NCBI GenBank assembly: GCA_015061295.1
Contig: SUWU01000002.1
Coordinates: 32,800 to 96,799, forward strand
Source: Lentimicrobiaceae bacterium
GTDB taxonomy: Bacteria > Bacteroidota > Bacteroidia > Bacteroidales > F082
Length of the DNA: 64,000 nucleotides
Direction of reading: 5' to 3'
Shown here: in pieces, positions 7,039-15,790 of the stretch
Position numbering within the stretch: the stretch's first letter is position 1
Layout of the letters: every line of letters begins with the position of its first letter
Notes under the pieces: generated by a model
Database searches by the model: none
What the model saw: only the letters and a program-made list of their open reading frames with translations
What the model was told of the DNA's origin: nothing
Program-made: the position numbers and the translations under genes

Positions 7039-9750
7039 TTATTTATTGTTTATATTCCAAAATTCTAAATATTCATCAACATTTTTGTTTGAGTAGAAGA
7101 TAGGATAGTTTGTCTTTGAGATAATGAACACCTTATATTGGTCCTCTTTGATACCTCCAAAGATATAGTCATTCAAGAACATAGCTTTCTTATAATCTTC
7201 TGCCTTCGACAACTCATCGAACATCTCTATCGTCACCAGCGCCTCTTGTTTGCTCAGCATGACGTTTTTAACTTCGAGTTGCATCATTCTGAAGCTATCT
7301 TTATTAAAATCGTTGATACGTACTTTCAAAGGATTAATTCTTACACTTTTAGAATTACATACTACCACGACATAATATTTATCGTTGGCGTTGTATTCGT
7401 ATGGATATTCTTTTTCTTTCACTGCTTCTTTTCTTTGTCGTGCGCTCTCTACCGGCAATCCAAGGTTATACATCTCGTTAGCTTTCAGCAGCACCTCCAT
7501 TGCACGAGGTTTCACACTACTCGTAGGATATGTATTTACCAATCTATACAGGGCATAAGCCATCGAATCGACCACTTCAAGATAACCAACAGATATTGCA
7601 TCAAGGAACTCAAAGCGTGGCATAAGAGCAGTGTCGTTGGCATACAACTCTCTCGCCTTCTCCACATTCATTCTAACACGCTGATATTGACCTTTGGTGT
7701 AAGCCTCATATGTCTTAGCATAATGATTAGAGGCTTCTTGTCCTTTCTCTTTCTCTTTGATAAAATATTCAGGATCTATGATAATCTTAGCCTGATTAGA
7801 GTCAGGATACTTTGTCAGAACTAAATCTTTATAATGCTCCGACTTTTCTTTTTCATCTCTATCTTTATACATCTTATAGAGGTAGAACCACGAAGAGAGT
7901 TCGTACTCACTCGATGGATAACGTTCGTTCATCTCTATATATGCGTCAATAGAGTTGCTATAATCTTCTATGTTATCGTAATAGATGTAACCGATATTAT
8001 TAAGAGCATCTAATATCTGGGCGTTAGCTTCTTTCTGTTGTTCTTCTGTGAATGGAAGTTGTTGGATATAATATTCTGGGTCGGTAGGAGTATATCTCGC
8101 TGTATCAGCAGGCGCGTCGCCTTTCTTCATCTCCTTTAGTTTCATCAGCTCTTCCTCAGATAGATTAGCTATCTCTTCTTCCGTCATATTCTCAAAAGGA
8201 TTTTCCTCTGTTTCTTCTTCTCCCGATGATAAACTCTGCTTATTGCTTATAAACCAATAATCTTCTAACACTCTATTACCCCATTTCGTTCTAAAATCGT
8301 TACTTCCCCGCATCACAGTAGTCTGATTATAAAAATACCACCCCGCCTGAGAATTCATCTGATCTGATGTAGTCATACTAACAATCTCATCGCCTCCTAA
8401 AAGATCCAACTGCTTCTGCAACTCCTGCTCTTCCTTTATGCGTTCCTGTTCTTTCTTATAATCTTCTATCACCTGCGCTATTATCTCGTTGCGCGACACC
8501 GAATCCATCTGCGCTAAACGCAACAAACTGTCTTGCAATTGATATGTAGTGAGGCTATACACCAAATCACCTAAAACAACAGATAGGTTAAGTATGCTGT
8601 CATACTCAGGATACGTCCTATCCATCGTCATTACCACAGTGTCGTAATATGCTTGCGCTGTAATATATTCCTTATTGTCAAACAACATCGTAGCGACTTT
8701 GAGCGACGACATCACTCTTTGTTTGTTATTATTACCACTCTCTGCTACAGATCTTTTAAGATATTCTATACCAAGAGGTTCATTATCCTCTCTTATAGCC
8801 ACTTCCGACATAGCATAGAAAATCCTGTCTTTATAATCATCGTTCTTATTGTCATCGAGCATCTTCCAAAACATCTTCATGATATATGCCGTATCCTCAG
8901 ATTGATAACATCTTGCAAGACCCATCTTCGACTCAAAGGTCATCTCATAATTTGGATGTTTCTTAACCACAGTCTTAAACTGTTCTACTGCTCTATCATA
9001 ATCTTTCTGATATTCATAGATTTGCCCCAAAATAAACATCACTCTTACTTTTGTGTCTTTATCTTTACATGTAAGAAGAGAATTTCTAAGGTATTTTGTC
9101 GCCTCATTATAGTTATTCAGTCTAATCTGATAATCTGCAAGAACCAAGTCGAGATTTTGTCGCACATATTTAGGCATTTTGTCATTTTCCGACATTGCCA
9201 CTATCAACGACTGAAGCAGCGCCTCTGCCTTGTGATATTGTTCTGTCTCTATATATGTCTTTGCCAGCCAAAGACTTGCATTATAGGAATTTGGATCTGT
9301 CTTATAAGAATTTACTATATAATCGAATGTTCGGCGAGCAGGTATATAATCTTGTTTGTAAAAGTGAGCTTTTGCCATGGAAAGATACGCATCGTCGATC
9401 CACTTGACGTATTCTTTACCATTAAAACGCATCGAGTGACGTTGAATACAAATGGCAGATTTCTCTATCGTTCTGTCCATATGAGAGTTAAGTGCTAAAG
9501 CATCTTCCTTACTTCCGTAGTTGTAAACAGGAAGCACCTTTGTAAAATCGTCTTTCACACTCTCTTTTAAAGCTTTTTCTCCGTCTTTGATACTCTGTTC
9601 TCCATTCCACCAGACATTATAATGACTCGTCAGGTTATGATAAACTCTTCTGTTCCATTTATTTTTCTTTGTTGAACACGAGCTTAAGATCAACAATGAT
9701 ACAAGCGACAATAATATGACTCTTGATATATTTCTTCTAATTTTCAACAC
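7039..9750 (-). CDS. porW: T9SS outer-membrane lipoprotein PorW/SprE (TPR protein)
   Basis: A 903-residue TPR-rich lipoprotein. The signal sequence ends in a lipobox (LVSLLILSSC), with the lipid-bearing Cys near residue 25, followed by the family-specific start KWNRRVYHNLTSHYNVWWNGEQS found in SprE (Flavobacterium) and PorW (Porphyromonas). Several TPR-like repeats follow (for example FILGQIYEYQKDYDRAVEQFKTV). A charged, low-complexity Glu/Lys stretch lies near residues 415-530. PorW/SprE is required for type IX secretion and is thought to couple the motor complex to the outer-membrane translocon. The bactofilin gene follows one base after its stop. A TATTTTTG element upstream (9828-9835) is a possible promoter for the whole minus-strand run down to the C-terminal protease. 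Confidence 0.88.
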   Translation of the reverse strand: MLKIRRNISRVILLSLVSLLILSSCSTKKNKWNRRVYHNLTSHYNVWWNGEQSIKDGEKALKESVKDDFTKVLPVYNYGSKEDALALNSHMDRTIEKSAICIQRHSMRFNGKEYVKWIDDAYLSMAKAHFYKQDYIPARRTFDYIVNSYKTDPNSYNASLWLAKTYIETEQYHKAEALLQSLIVAMSENDKMPKYVRQNLDLVLADYQIRLNNYNEATKYLRNSLLTCKDKDTKVRVMFILGQIYEYQKDYDRAVEQFKTVVKKHPNYEMTFESKMGLARCYQSEDTAYIMKMFWKMLDDNKNDDYKDRIFYAMSEVAIREDNEPLGIEYLKRSVAESGNNNKQRVMSSLKVATMLFDNKEYITAQAYYDTVVMTMDRTYPEYDSILNLSVVLGDLVYSLTTYQLQDSLLRLAQMDSVSRNEIIAQVIEDYKKEQERIKEEQELQKQLDLLGGDEIVSMTTSDQMNSQAGWYFYNQTTVMRGSNDFRTKWGNRVLEDYWFISNKQSLSSGEEETEENPFENMTEEEIANLSEEELMKLKEMKKGDAPADTARYTPTDPEYYIQQLPFTEEQQKEANAQILDALNNIGYIYYDNIEDYSNSIDAYIEMNERYPSSEYELSSWFYLYKMYKDRDEKEKSEHYKDLVLTKYPDSNQAKIIIDPEYFIKEKEKGQEASNHYAKTYEAYTKGQYQRVRMNVEKARELYANDTALMPRFEFLDAISVGYLEVVDSMAYALYRLVNTYPTSSVKPRAMEVLLKANEMYNLGLPVESARQRKEAVKEKEYPYEYNANDKYYVVVVCNSKSVRINPLKVRINDFNKDSFRMMQLEVKNVMLSKQEALVTIEMFDELSKAEDYKKAMFLNDYIFGGIKEDQYKVFIISKTNYPIFYSNKNVDEYLEFWNINNK

Positions 9751-9827
9751 TTCACGAATATTTTAAATCAAATCAGATATATAACTCGTTTTCTCTCATT
9801 TTATTTCGAGTCTCGTCTCCGAGTATG

Positions 9828-9835
9828 CAAAAATA
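9828..9835 (-). promoter_or_regulatory. Possible -7 element for the porW gene run
   Basis: TATTTTTG on the minus strand fits TAnnTTTG, 77 bases upstream of the porW ATG. No clear -33 was found, and the AT-richness of the region makes chance matches likely. Confidence 0.35.
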
Positions 9836-9899
9836 AACATTTACACTATATTATTAGTTATTTTTTTCAAAAAAATATACAAAAAAATCAGATAAAACT

Positions 9900-9912
9900 T
9901 GTAATTTTACGG
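9900..9912 (+). promoter_or_regulatory. Shared 13-mer upstream of dnaX (promoter-like)
   Basis: TGTAATTTTACGG ends 22 bases before the dnaX ATG. The identical 13-mer occurs upstream of mlaE at 50451-50463 on the minus strand, 20 bases before that ATG. It contains TAATTTTA, one mismatch from the -7 consensus TAnnTTTG, so it is probably a promoter core or a common regulatory site. Confidence 0.5.
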
Positions 9913-9934
9913 CTCAAATAAAAAATCAAAAAGC

Positions 9935-11653
9935 ATGGATAATTTTGTCGTTTCTGCAAGAAAATACAGACCTGTTACTTTCGATAGCGTTGTAGGACAG
10001 AAAGCTATCACATCGACTTTACAAAATGCTATAAGGACCAACACATTAGCACAAGCTTTCTTATTCTGCGGACCGAGAGGTGTTGGCAAAACAACATGTG
10101 CTAGAATAATGGCAAAGACAATCAACTGCATGAATCCTACGGCAGAAATGGAAGCGTGTAACGAATGTGAGTCATGTAGAAGTTTCAACAATTCCAACTC
10201 CTTCAATATTTACGAATTAGACGCTGCATCAAACAACTCCGTCGATGACATTCGTAACTTAGTCGATCAAGTAAGGATTCCTCCTCAAGTAGGCAAATAC
10301 AAAGTCTATATCATCGACGAGGTTCACATGCTTTCTCCGGCAGCCTTCAATGCTTTTTTAAAGACATTGGAAGAACCACCTGCATATGCTAAATTTATAC
10401 TTGCTACGACAGAAAAACACAAGATTATCCCTACTATATTATCTCGTTGTCAGATATTCGATTTCAAACGTATCACAGCTGAAGATATAGCAAAACATCT
10501 ACAGAACATAGCTTCTAAAGAGAATGTCGTCGCCGAAGAAGAGGCTCTTAACATCATTGCCCAGAAAGCCGATGGAGCACTCCGCGATGCACTATCAATT
10601 TTCGACCAGATGGTAAGTTTCTCTGGAAACAACATCACTTATAAAGACGTCATCACCAACCTCAACGTACTCGACTACGAATACTATTTCAAAATGGTAG
10701 ATTATATCTTAGCAAAAGACAATAACTCTATACTGTTGTTGCTTAACAATGTCGTAGAAAACGGATTTGACCTTCAACATTTTATACAAGGATTATCGAG
10801 TCACTTTAGGAACTTATTATTGGGAAGCAATGATGGAATAATAGATCTGATGGAAGTAAGTCGCCAGTTAAAAATGAGATACCGCGAACAATCACAAAAG
10901 TGTACACAACATTTCTTACTCAAAGCCCTCGACTTAGCAAATCAATGCGACCTAAATTATAAGAACAGCAGCAACAAGAGATTACATATAGAAATATGTC
11001 TCTTAAAAATGTGCTATATACCTATGACTCAGACGCAGACTCAATTTCAGGCTCAACCTCAAACTCAAACTCAACCTCAAACTCAAAATCAATCTCAGAC
11101 TCAATCTCAGACTCAATCTCAAGCTCCTATATCCCGTCCCCAAATTCCGTCCCCAAGACCAGCTCCTGCATCCTCATCCCCAACTCCCGTCACAAGAGAA
11201 GTAAGGACTCGTTTACATAACAAGCAAGGCACAATATCCATAACAGAAGATACTAAAAAAGAAGAAAATATAGCGGAGGAGATATGGTCGGATGCTTTCT
11301 CACAAGAGCAACTAACCAAAGCATGGAATGATTTTGTAACTTCATATCAAGACAAATCGCCTGTATTTGCTGCAGGCATCAAGAATGCTGAGCCACAAAA
11401 GACGAGTGATACAGAGATACGTTATAAGATTGATAACATTTTAGTTATCAAGGACCAAGAACATCTACAGGCCCTACACGATTATCTCAAAAAAGCGTTA
11501 CACAACAATCAATTTATTCTAAAAGAAGAAATTGAGGAGCATCACAAAGAATATGTTCCATATACCGACAAAGACAAATTTGAAAAAATGGCAAGTCAGA
11601 ATCCAGAGCTTCTAAAGATGAAAGACATGCTTGGATTACAAATAAATTTATAG
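9935..11653 (+). CDS. dnaX: DNA polymerase III subunit gamma/tau
   Basis: Clamp-loader ATPase of the replicative DNA polymerase. The AAA+ domain shows Walker A GPRGVGKT (residues 46-53), a Cys zinc module (C65, C75, C78, C81), Walker B IIDEVH (about 126-131) and the SRC arginine-finger motif at ILSRCQIF. Domain III follows to about residue 365. A low-complexity linker of about 45 residues, rich in alternating Gln and Thr/Ser (TQTQTQFQAQPQTQ) and then Pro, comes from imperfect hexanucleotide repeats. The C-terminal ~130 residues are tau-like. I saw no A AAA AAG slippery heptamer of the E. coli kind, so only one product is expected. It leads a short run with plsC-like and M23 genes (gaps of 2 and 14 bases). 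Confidence 0.96.
   Translation: MDNFVVSARKYRPVTFDSVVGQKAITSTLQNAIRTNTLAQAFLFCGPRGVGKTTCARIMAKTINCMNPTAEMEACNECESCRSFNNSNSFNIYELDAASNNSVDDIRNLVDQVRIPPQVGKYKVYIIDEVHMLSPAAFNAFLKTLEEPPAYAKFILATTEKHKIIPTILSRCQIFDFKRITAEDIAKHLQNIASKENVVAEEEALNIIAQKADGALRDALSIFDQMVSFSGNNITYKDVITNLNVLDYEYYFKMVDYILAKDNNSILLLLNNVVENGFDLQHFIQGLSSHFRNLLLGSNDGIIDLMEVSRQLKMRYREQSQKCTQHFLLKALDLANQCDLNYKNSSNKRLHIEICLLKMCYIPMTQTQTQFQAQPQTQTQPQTQNQSQTQSQTQSQAPISRPQIPSPRPAPASSSPTPVTREVRTRLHNKQGTISITEDTKKEENIAEEIWSDAFSQEQLTKAWNDFVTSYQDKSPVFAAGIKNAEPQKTSDTEIRYKIDNILVIKDQEHLQALHDYLKKALHNNQFILKEEIEEHHKEYVPYTDKDKFEKMASQNPELLKMKDMLGLQINL
11025..11130 (+). repeat. Hexanucleotide-based repeat within dnaX (Gln/Thr linker)
   Basis: About 16 imperfect six-base units of the type CTCAAA/CTCAGA/CTCAAT encode the alternating Gln-Thr/Ser/Pro linker between the ATPase core and the tau-specific part. 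Because the unit is a multiple of three, copy-number change alters linker length but keeps the frame. Confidence 0.85.
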
Positions 11654-11655
11654 AC

Positions 11656-12213
11656 ATGGGATTTTTCAGTTGGACAGGCAAGAATTTATTAAGATTATCA
11701 GGTTGGAAAATCGTTGGCAGCATCCCTGAAGATGTCAAGAAATGCGTCATTGCAGTAGCGCCTCACACTTGTATAGCCGACTTTATTTTAGGCAGGCTCG
11801 CCTATTGCGCAGTAGGCAGACCCGTTAAATTTCTCATTAAAAAAGAGTTCTTCAAAACACCCATTTTAAGGTGTTTGTTAATAAAGATGGGAGGCATACC
11901 TGTTGACAGAAGTAGAAACAACAACGTAGTTAACAGCGTATCTGCATTATTCAAACAACACGACAGCTTGAATATCATCATCACACCCGAAGGCACGAGA
12001 AAACTCGTACATCAATGGAAAAGAGGATTTTATTATATCGCAGAAAAAGCCGAAGTACCTATTGTTTTAGGATTTTTAGATTATAAGAAAAAAGAATTAG
12101 GATTTGGGCCAATCTTATATCCTACAGGCAACTATGAAGAAGACTGGAAGATAATGGAGAAATTCTACAGAGGCATCACAGCAAAACATCCTGAGAGATA
12201 TAATCTTTCGTAA
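11656..12213 (+). CDS. 1-acyl-glycerol-3-phosphate acyltransferase family protein
   Basis: PlsC-type acyltransferase, which typically transfers an acyl chain onto lysophosphatidic acid in phospholipid synthesis. The catalytic H(x)4D motif is present as HTCIAD (H37, D42), and the substrate-binding EGTR motif lies about 80 residues later. An FxxxGxxxVDR-like segment (LIKMGGIPVDRS) lies between them. At 185 residues it is a short member without a long N-terminal membrane segment, so it probably binds the inner membrane peripherally. Relatives in this phylum also include acyltransferases of other acceptors, so the exact substrate is open. It starts two bases after the dnaX stop. Confidence 0.86.
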   Translation: MGFFSWTGKNLLRLSGWKIVGSIPEDVKKCVIAVAPHTCIADFILGRLAYCAVGRPVKFLIKKEFFKTPILRCLLIKMGGIPVDRSRNNNVVNSVSALFKQHDSLNIIITPEGTRKLVHQWKRGFYYIAEKAEVPIVLGFLDYKKKELGFGPILYPTGNYEEDWKIMEKFYRGITAKHPERYNLS

Positions 12214-12227
12214 ACAAAGAATACTTT

Positions 12228-13115
12228 ATGAGTGAGAAGAGAAAAAAACTTAAAGAAAAGCTACACAAGAAATATCGTATCGTAATTTATAATTACGACA
12301 CTCACGAGGAGAGATTTCATTTTAGACTAACTAGGATGAACGCCATCGGTATCGTCATAGTGTCTATGTTATTACTCATAATTTTAACAACATATATCAT
12401 AGCATTCACGCCATTGAGAGAATATATCCCTGGATATACTGATGTCAGCCTCAACAAACGTGTATATGAGATGGAACGCCGAGCCGACTCCTTAGAGATA
12501 ATATTTCAACAAAAAGATCAATATATCAATAACATAAAGAGAATCATCATGGATGACGACTTTACAACAGACAGCGTCAATTCATTATTAACACAATCGA
12601 GCAATACCGACTTCAACAACATTACCATAAAAAAATCTAAAGAAGATAGTATCTTCCGCGCCAATTTTGAGATAGAGACCCGCAATAATTTATTCAACAG
12701 TCCTATCATGAGCGACATAACTGCTGATCTTAAAATAGTATCATTTTATAGTCCCATTGACGGCATTGTGACAAATCATTTCGACAGAGCAAACAAGCAT
12801 TATGGCACCGACCTCGTAGCAAGCAATAATGCCGTTATCAAAGCTACTGCCGATGGCACCGTAATATACTCAGGATGGAGCGTCGATAATGGATATTGTA
12901 TTGGAATACAACATAATGGAAATCTATTGTCTTTCTATAAACACAATGCAGTATTGCTTAAAGAAGAAGGCGAATATGTCAGCGCCGGCGATCCTATCGC
13001 AATCTATGGCAACAGCGGCAGTCTCTCCACCGGACCACATCTACATTTTGAACTATGGTACAATGGAACACCTCTAAATCCAGAAGATTATATTTCTTTT
13101 GACAGCAACAACTGA
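12228..13115 (+). CDS. M23 family metallopeptidase (LytM/DD-endopeptidase type)
   Basis: Membrane-anchored periplasmic peptidoglycan endopeptidase or amidase activator. A basic N-terminal cytoplasmic part of about 38 residues (KRKKLKEKLHKKYR) precedes one transmembrane helix (about 40-63), then a linker with coiled-coil character. The M23 domain keeps the zinc/catalytic motifs HYGTDLVA and GPHLHFELW, in line with an active enzyme rather than a degenerate one. 295 residues. It follows the acyltransferase by 14 bases and may be cotranscribed with dnaX. Confidence 0.92.
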   Translation: MSEKRKKLKEKLHKKYRIVIYNYDTHEERFHFRLTRMNAIGIVIVSMLLLIILTTYIIAFTPLREYIPGYTDVSLNKRVYEMERRADSLEIIFQQKDQYINNIKRIIMDDDFTTDSVNSLLTQSSNTDFNNITIKKSKEDSIFRANFEIETRNNLFNSPIMSDITADLKIVSFYSPIDGIVTNHFDRANKHYGTDLVASNNAVIKATADGTVIYSGWSVDNGYCIGIQHNGNLLSFYKHNAVLLKEEGEYVSAGDPIAIYGNSGSLSTGPHLHFELWYNGTPLNPEDYISFDSNN

Positions 13116-13133
13116 TTAGTACATTTTTTTCTT

Positions 13134-13141
13134 TATCTTTG
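13134..13141 (+). promoter_or_regulatory. Predicted -7 element for rseP
   Basis: TATCTTTG matches TAnnTTTG exactly and lies 19 bases upstream of the rseP ATG. No well-spaced TTTG -33 box was found. Confidence 0.6.
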
Positions 13142-13160
13142 CACACTAATTTTTTGAAGT

Positions 13161-14630
13161 ATGGCTATTTTAATGAAAATAATACAACTCTTCTTAGCAT
13201 TATCAATCTTAGTGATGGTGCATGAGTTCGGACATTTTATTGCAGCGAAAATATTTAAAACGAGAGTCGAGAAATTCTATATCTTTTTCAACCCATATTT
13301 CTCAATACTACGTTTCAAAAAAGTACATGGCAAATGGCGTTTTGCGTTTTTCAGTAAAAACACACCTGAAAATTACATCACACACGAGCGCGTAAATCCT
13401 ATCACCAACAAAAAAGAAATCAGCTATGAGGCTGTAGATATAAGCACTTTGCCACAAGATGATTGGCGCACCGACGAAGACCACACTGAGTTTGGCATCG
13501 GCTGGATACCTTTAGGAGGCTTCTGTAAAATATCAGGCATGATCGATGAGTCGATGGACTTAGGACAGATGAATCAAGAACCACGGCCTTGGGAATTTAG
13601 AAGCAAACCAGCATGGCAACGTCTGATAATAATGATCGGAGGTGTCGTCATGAACGTAATACTCGCATATTTCATCTACACAGGATTACTATCAGCAGAA
13701 GGAGAACAATATCTACCGACTTCAGAAGTCAACAAATACGGAATCTATACCGATGATTTAGCAAAAGAGTTAGGACTTAAAGACGGTGACAAGATCTTGA
13801 CAATAGACGGCGATACAATAGAAGATTTTCATCAGATACAGATGAACATAATACTCAACGACAGCAAAACCATTGAAGTTGAAAGAGACGGAGAAAAAAC
13901 CATTATAGAACTTAATGATGATGCAATAGCGAAACTCATTCAACATCAGTCGCTCTTCATATCATACCGCACACCATTCATCATCAACAACTTCTCAGAA
14001 GGCTCATTGGCAAAAGAAGCAGGAATGCAGAAAGGCGACAAGATAATAAAAATCAACGATATCTATACTCCATATTACCAAGATTTCTCCCAAAACATAA
14101 AACAATTTGCGGGTAACGAGGTTACACTTGAGGCTGTGCGCGGCACCGACACTCTACAATTCCAAATCCAACTCACAGAGGAAGCCCTAATAGGTGTTTA
14201 CGCAGAACCACTTTTAACTTTAAAGACACAGGACTACACCTTGTGGGAAGCCATACCACGCGGTTTCTCTAAGACAGGAAAAGAATTAGGCGATTATTGG
14301 AAGCAACTAAAGCTCATCTTCAACCCAAGCACTAAAGCATATGAAAGTCTCGGAGGATTCATCACCATAGGCAGCATCTTCCCTGATAAATTCAACTGGA
14401 TACAATTCTGGAGATTAACAGCCTTATTATCAGTGATATTAGCGATAATGAACATCCTTCCTATTCCGGCACTCGATGGAGGTCATGTGTTATTCTTATT
14501 AGTTGAAATAATAACACGCAGAAAACCGAGCGACAGATTTATGGAGATTGCACAAAGCGTAGGTCTTATCATCTTACTTATTCTTCTCGTCTATGCTAAT
14601 GGCAATGATATTATCAGATTATTTAAATAG
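13161..14630 (+). CDS. rseP: RIP metalloprotease RseP (site-2 protease)
   Basis: Intramembrane zinc protease that cleaves anti-sigma factors and remnant signal peptides within the inner membrane. The zinc-binding HEFGH lies in the first transmembrane helix (residues 21-25). The third ligand motif is NILPIPALDGGH near residue 440. Two PDZ-like domains sit between them, recognisable by LGLKDGDKILTIDG and AGMQKGDKIIKIND. 489 residues, slightly longer than E. coli RseP because of an N-terminal cytosolic insertion (about residues 45-115). It has its own predicted promoter and is followed by porP after 75 bases. Confidence 0.95.
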   Translation: MAILMKIIQLFLALSILVMVHEFGHFIAAKIFKTRVEKFYIFFNPYFSILRFKKVHGKWRFAFFSKNTPENYITHERVNPITNKKEISYEAVDISTLPQDDWRTDEDHTEFGIGWIPLGGFCKISGMIDESMDLGQMNQEPRPWEFRSKPAWQRLIIMIGGVVMNVILAYFIYTGLLSAEGEQYLPTSEVNKYGIYTDDLAKELGLKDGDKILTIDGDTIEDFHQIQMNIILNDSKTIEVERDGEKTIIELNDDAIAKLIQHQSLFISYRTPFIINNFSEGSLAKEAGMQKGDKIIKINDIYTPYYQDFSQNIKQFAGNEVTLEAVRGTDTLQFQIQLTEEALIGVYAEPLLTLKTQDYTLWEAIPRGFSKTGKELGDYWKQLKLIFNPSTKAYESLGGFITIGSIFPDKFNWIQFWRLTALLSVILAIMNILPIPALDGGHVLFLLVEIITRRKPSDRFMEIAQSVGLIILLILLVYANGNDIIRLFK

Positions 14631-14704
14631 GTATAAAATCTAACAAAACATTAACACAATAAACCAATAGAAAAGAAGTTTTTAATTACGATTAAATAAT
14701 AATT

Positions 14705-15658
14705 GTGCATAAGTTAAGATACATATTAACAATCATCATCATTGCTATATCAGCAGCAGCCGTTGCCCAACAAGCTCCGATGTTTACCAACTACAGCAAC
14801 TCGTATGCCTGCGTAAATCCTGGATTTGGAGGACTAAGCGATGGTATCAATGTGATGGGTATCTATAGAGATCAATGGACGGGATTTAAAGATGCTAACG
14901 GCAATGCAGTGACTCCAAGAACCATGTTATTCTCTGGAGACATGCCGATAAAACTATTACATGGAGGTCTCTCATTATCAGTAATGAACGACAAAATAGC
15001 TTTTGAAGATAATATCAACGTCAATTTAGGATACTCATTTCACATGGATTTAGGGGCAGGTACCTTAGGAATGGGATTAGCATTCAGTATGGTAAACCGT
15101 TCCGTTGATTTCAGCAAATATGAGCCACTAAATCCTAACGATCACATTATTCCAAGCGGAGAACAAAGCGACATGCTGTTAGATGCCAACATTGGTTTGT
15201 TTTGGCAGATACCAGAGACATTTTACATAGGCATCTCTGCAACTAACCTATTTGAATCTAAAGGAAAAAATCTATCATCATCATCAGAAACAAGTAGCAG
15301 TTTCGTAGGCGACAGAACATTTTATCTCATGGCAGGCTACGAATATCAATTTAACAACCCTTTATTTGTGTTAATGCCAACGATGTGTCTGATGACCGAT
15401 ATTGCATCTACACAAGTCAATGTAGGAGCAAAATTATTTTACAACAACAAAATATGGTTCGGAAGTAATTATAGGTATCAAGAATCTGTTGCTTTGATGG
15501 CGGGTTTCAAAATCAAAGACATTCAGATTTCTTATTCATACGATATCAATACTATGGGTATTGCTGTTCAAGGTTCACATGAGGTTTGTGTGAGCTATTT
15601 ATTCAAGATGAATTTAGAGAAATCGCCAAGAATTTATCGTAGCATTAGGTATCTCTAA
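14705..15658 (+). CDS. porP: PorP/SprF family type IX secretion outer-membrane protein
   Basis: Predicted outer-membrane beta-barrel of the PorP/SprF family, which works with T9SS cargo and attaches to the PorE/GldK side of the machine. A signal peptide (residues 1-22, ending AVAQ) is followed by the family start MFTNYSNSYACVNPGFGG, corresponding to the usual YxxNPAxAG motif, then YRDQWTGF. The rest shows alternating amphipathic beta-strand patterns to a terminal strand. The start is GTG, the only good candidate upstream of the signal peptide. It is 132 bases upstream of gldK, the usual porP-gldKLMN order, but gldK also has its own promoter. Confidence 0.9.
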   Translation: MHKLRYILTIIIIAISAAAVAQQAPMFTNYSNSYACVNPGFGGLSDGINVMGIYRDQWTGFKDANGNAVTPRTMLFSGDMPIKLLHGGLSLSVMNDKIAFEDNINVNLGYSFHMDLGAGTLGMGLAFSMVNRSVDFSKYEPLNPNDHIIPSGEQSDMLLDANIGLFWQIPETFYIGISATNLFESKGKNLSSSSETSSSFVGDRTFYLMAGYEYQFNNPLFVLMPTMCLMTDIASTQVNVGAKLFYNNKIWFGSNYRYQESVALMAGFKIKDIQISYSYDINTMGIAVQGSHEVCVSYLFKMNLEKSPRIYRSIRYL

Positions 15659-15689
15659 ATAATAAAAATATGGATTTAATATTTTTTTA

Positions 15690-15720
15690 TTTGGAAAATA
15701 CTTTTTTTTTTATAATTTTG
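15690..15720 (+). promoter_or_regulatory. Promoter for the gldKLMN operon
   Basis: A -33 TTTG (15690-15693) and a -7 TAATTTTG (15713-15720) are separated by exactly 19 bases, matching the Bacteroidota consensus TTTG-N19-TAnnTTTG. This is the best-formed promoter in the window and gives a 5' leader of about 65 bases before gldK. Confidence 0.75.
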
Positions 15721-15790
15721 GCGGTTCAAAATTTACGCTCTATTTTGAGCAAATTTAAAACTGAGGAAATTTTTAATCAATCGTAATACA

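Noticed and set aside
8653-9498. Plus-strand ORF of 281 aa antisense to porW
   Set aside because: Lies wholly inside porW, is rich in Cys, His and Ile as expected for a reversed AT-rich gene, and shows no motif. The 228-aa ORF at 7138-7824 is rejected on the same grounds.
11467-11480. Possible programmed frameshift site in dnaX (CTCAAAAAAGCG)
   Set aside because: In the reading frame it is CTC AAA AAA GCG, which does not form the X XXY YYZ heptamer of the E. coli type, and it lies close to the gene's end, not at the gamma/tau boundary.
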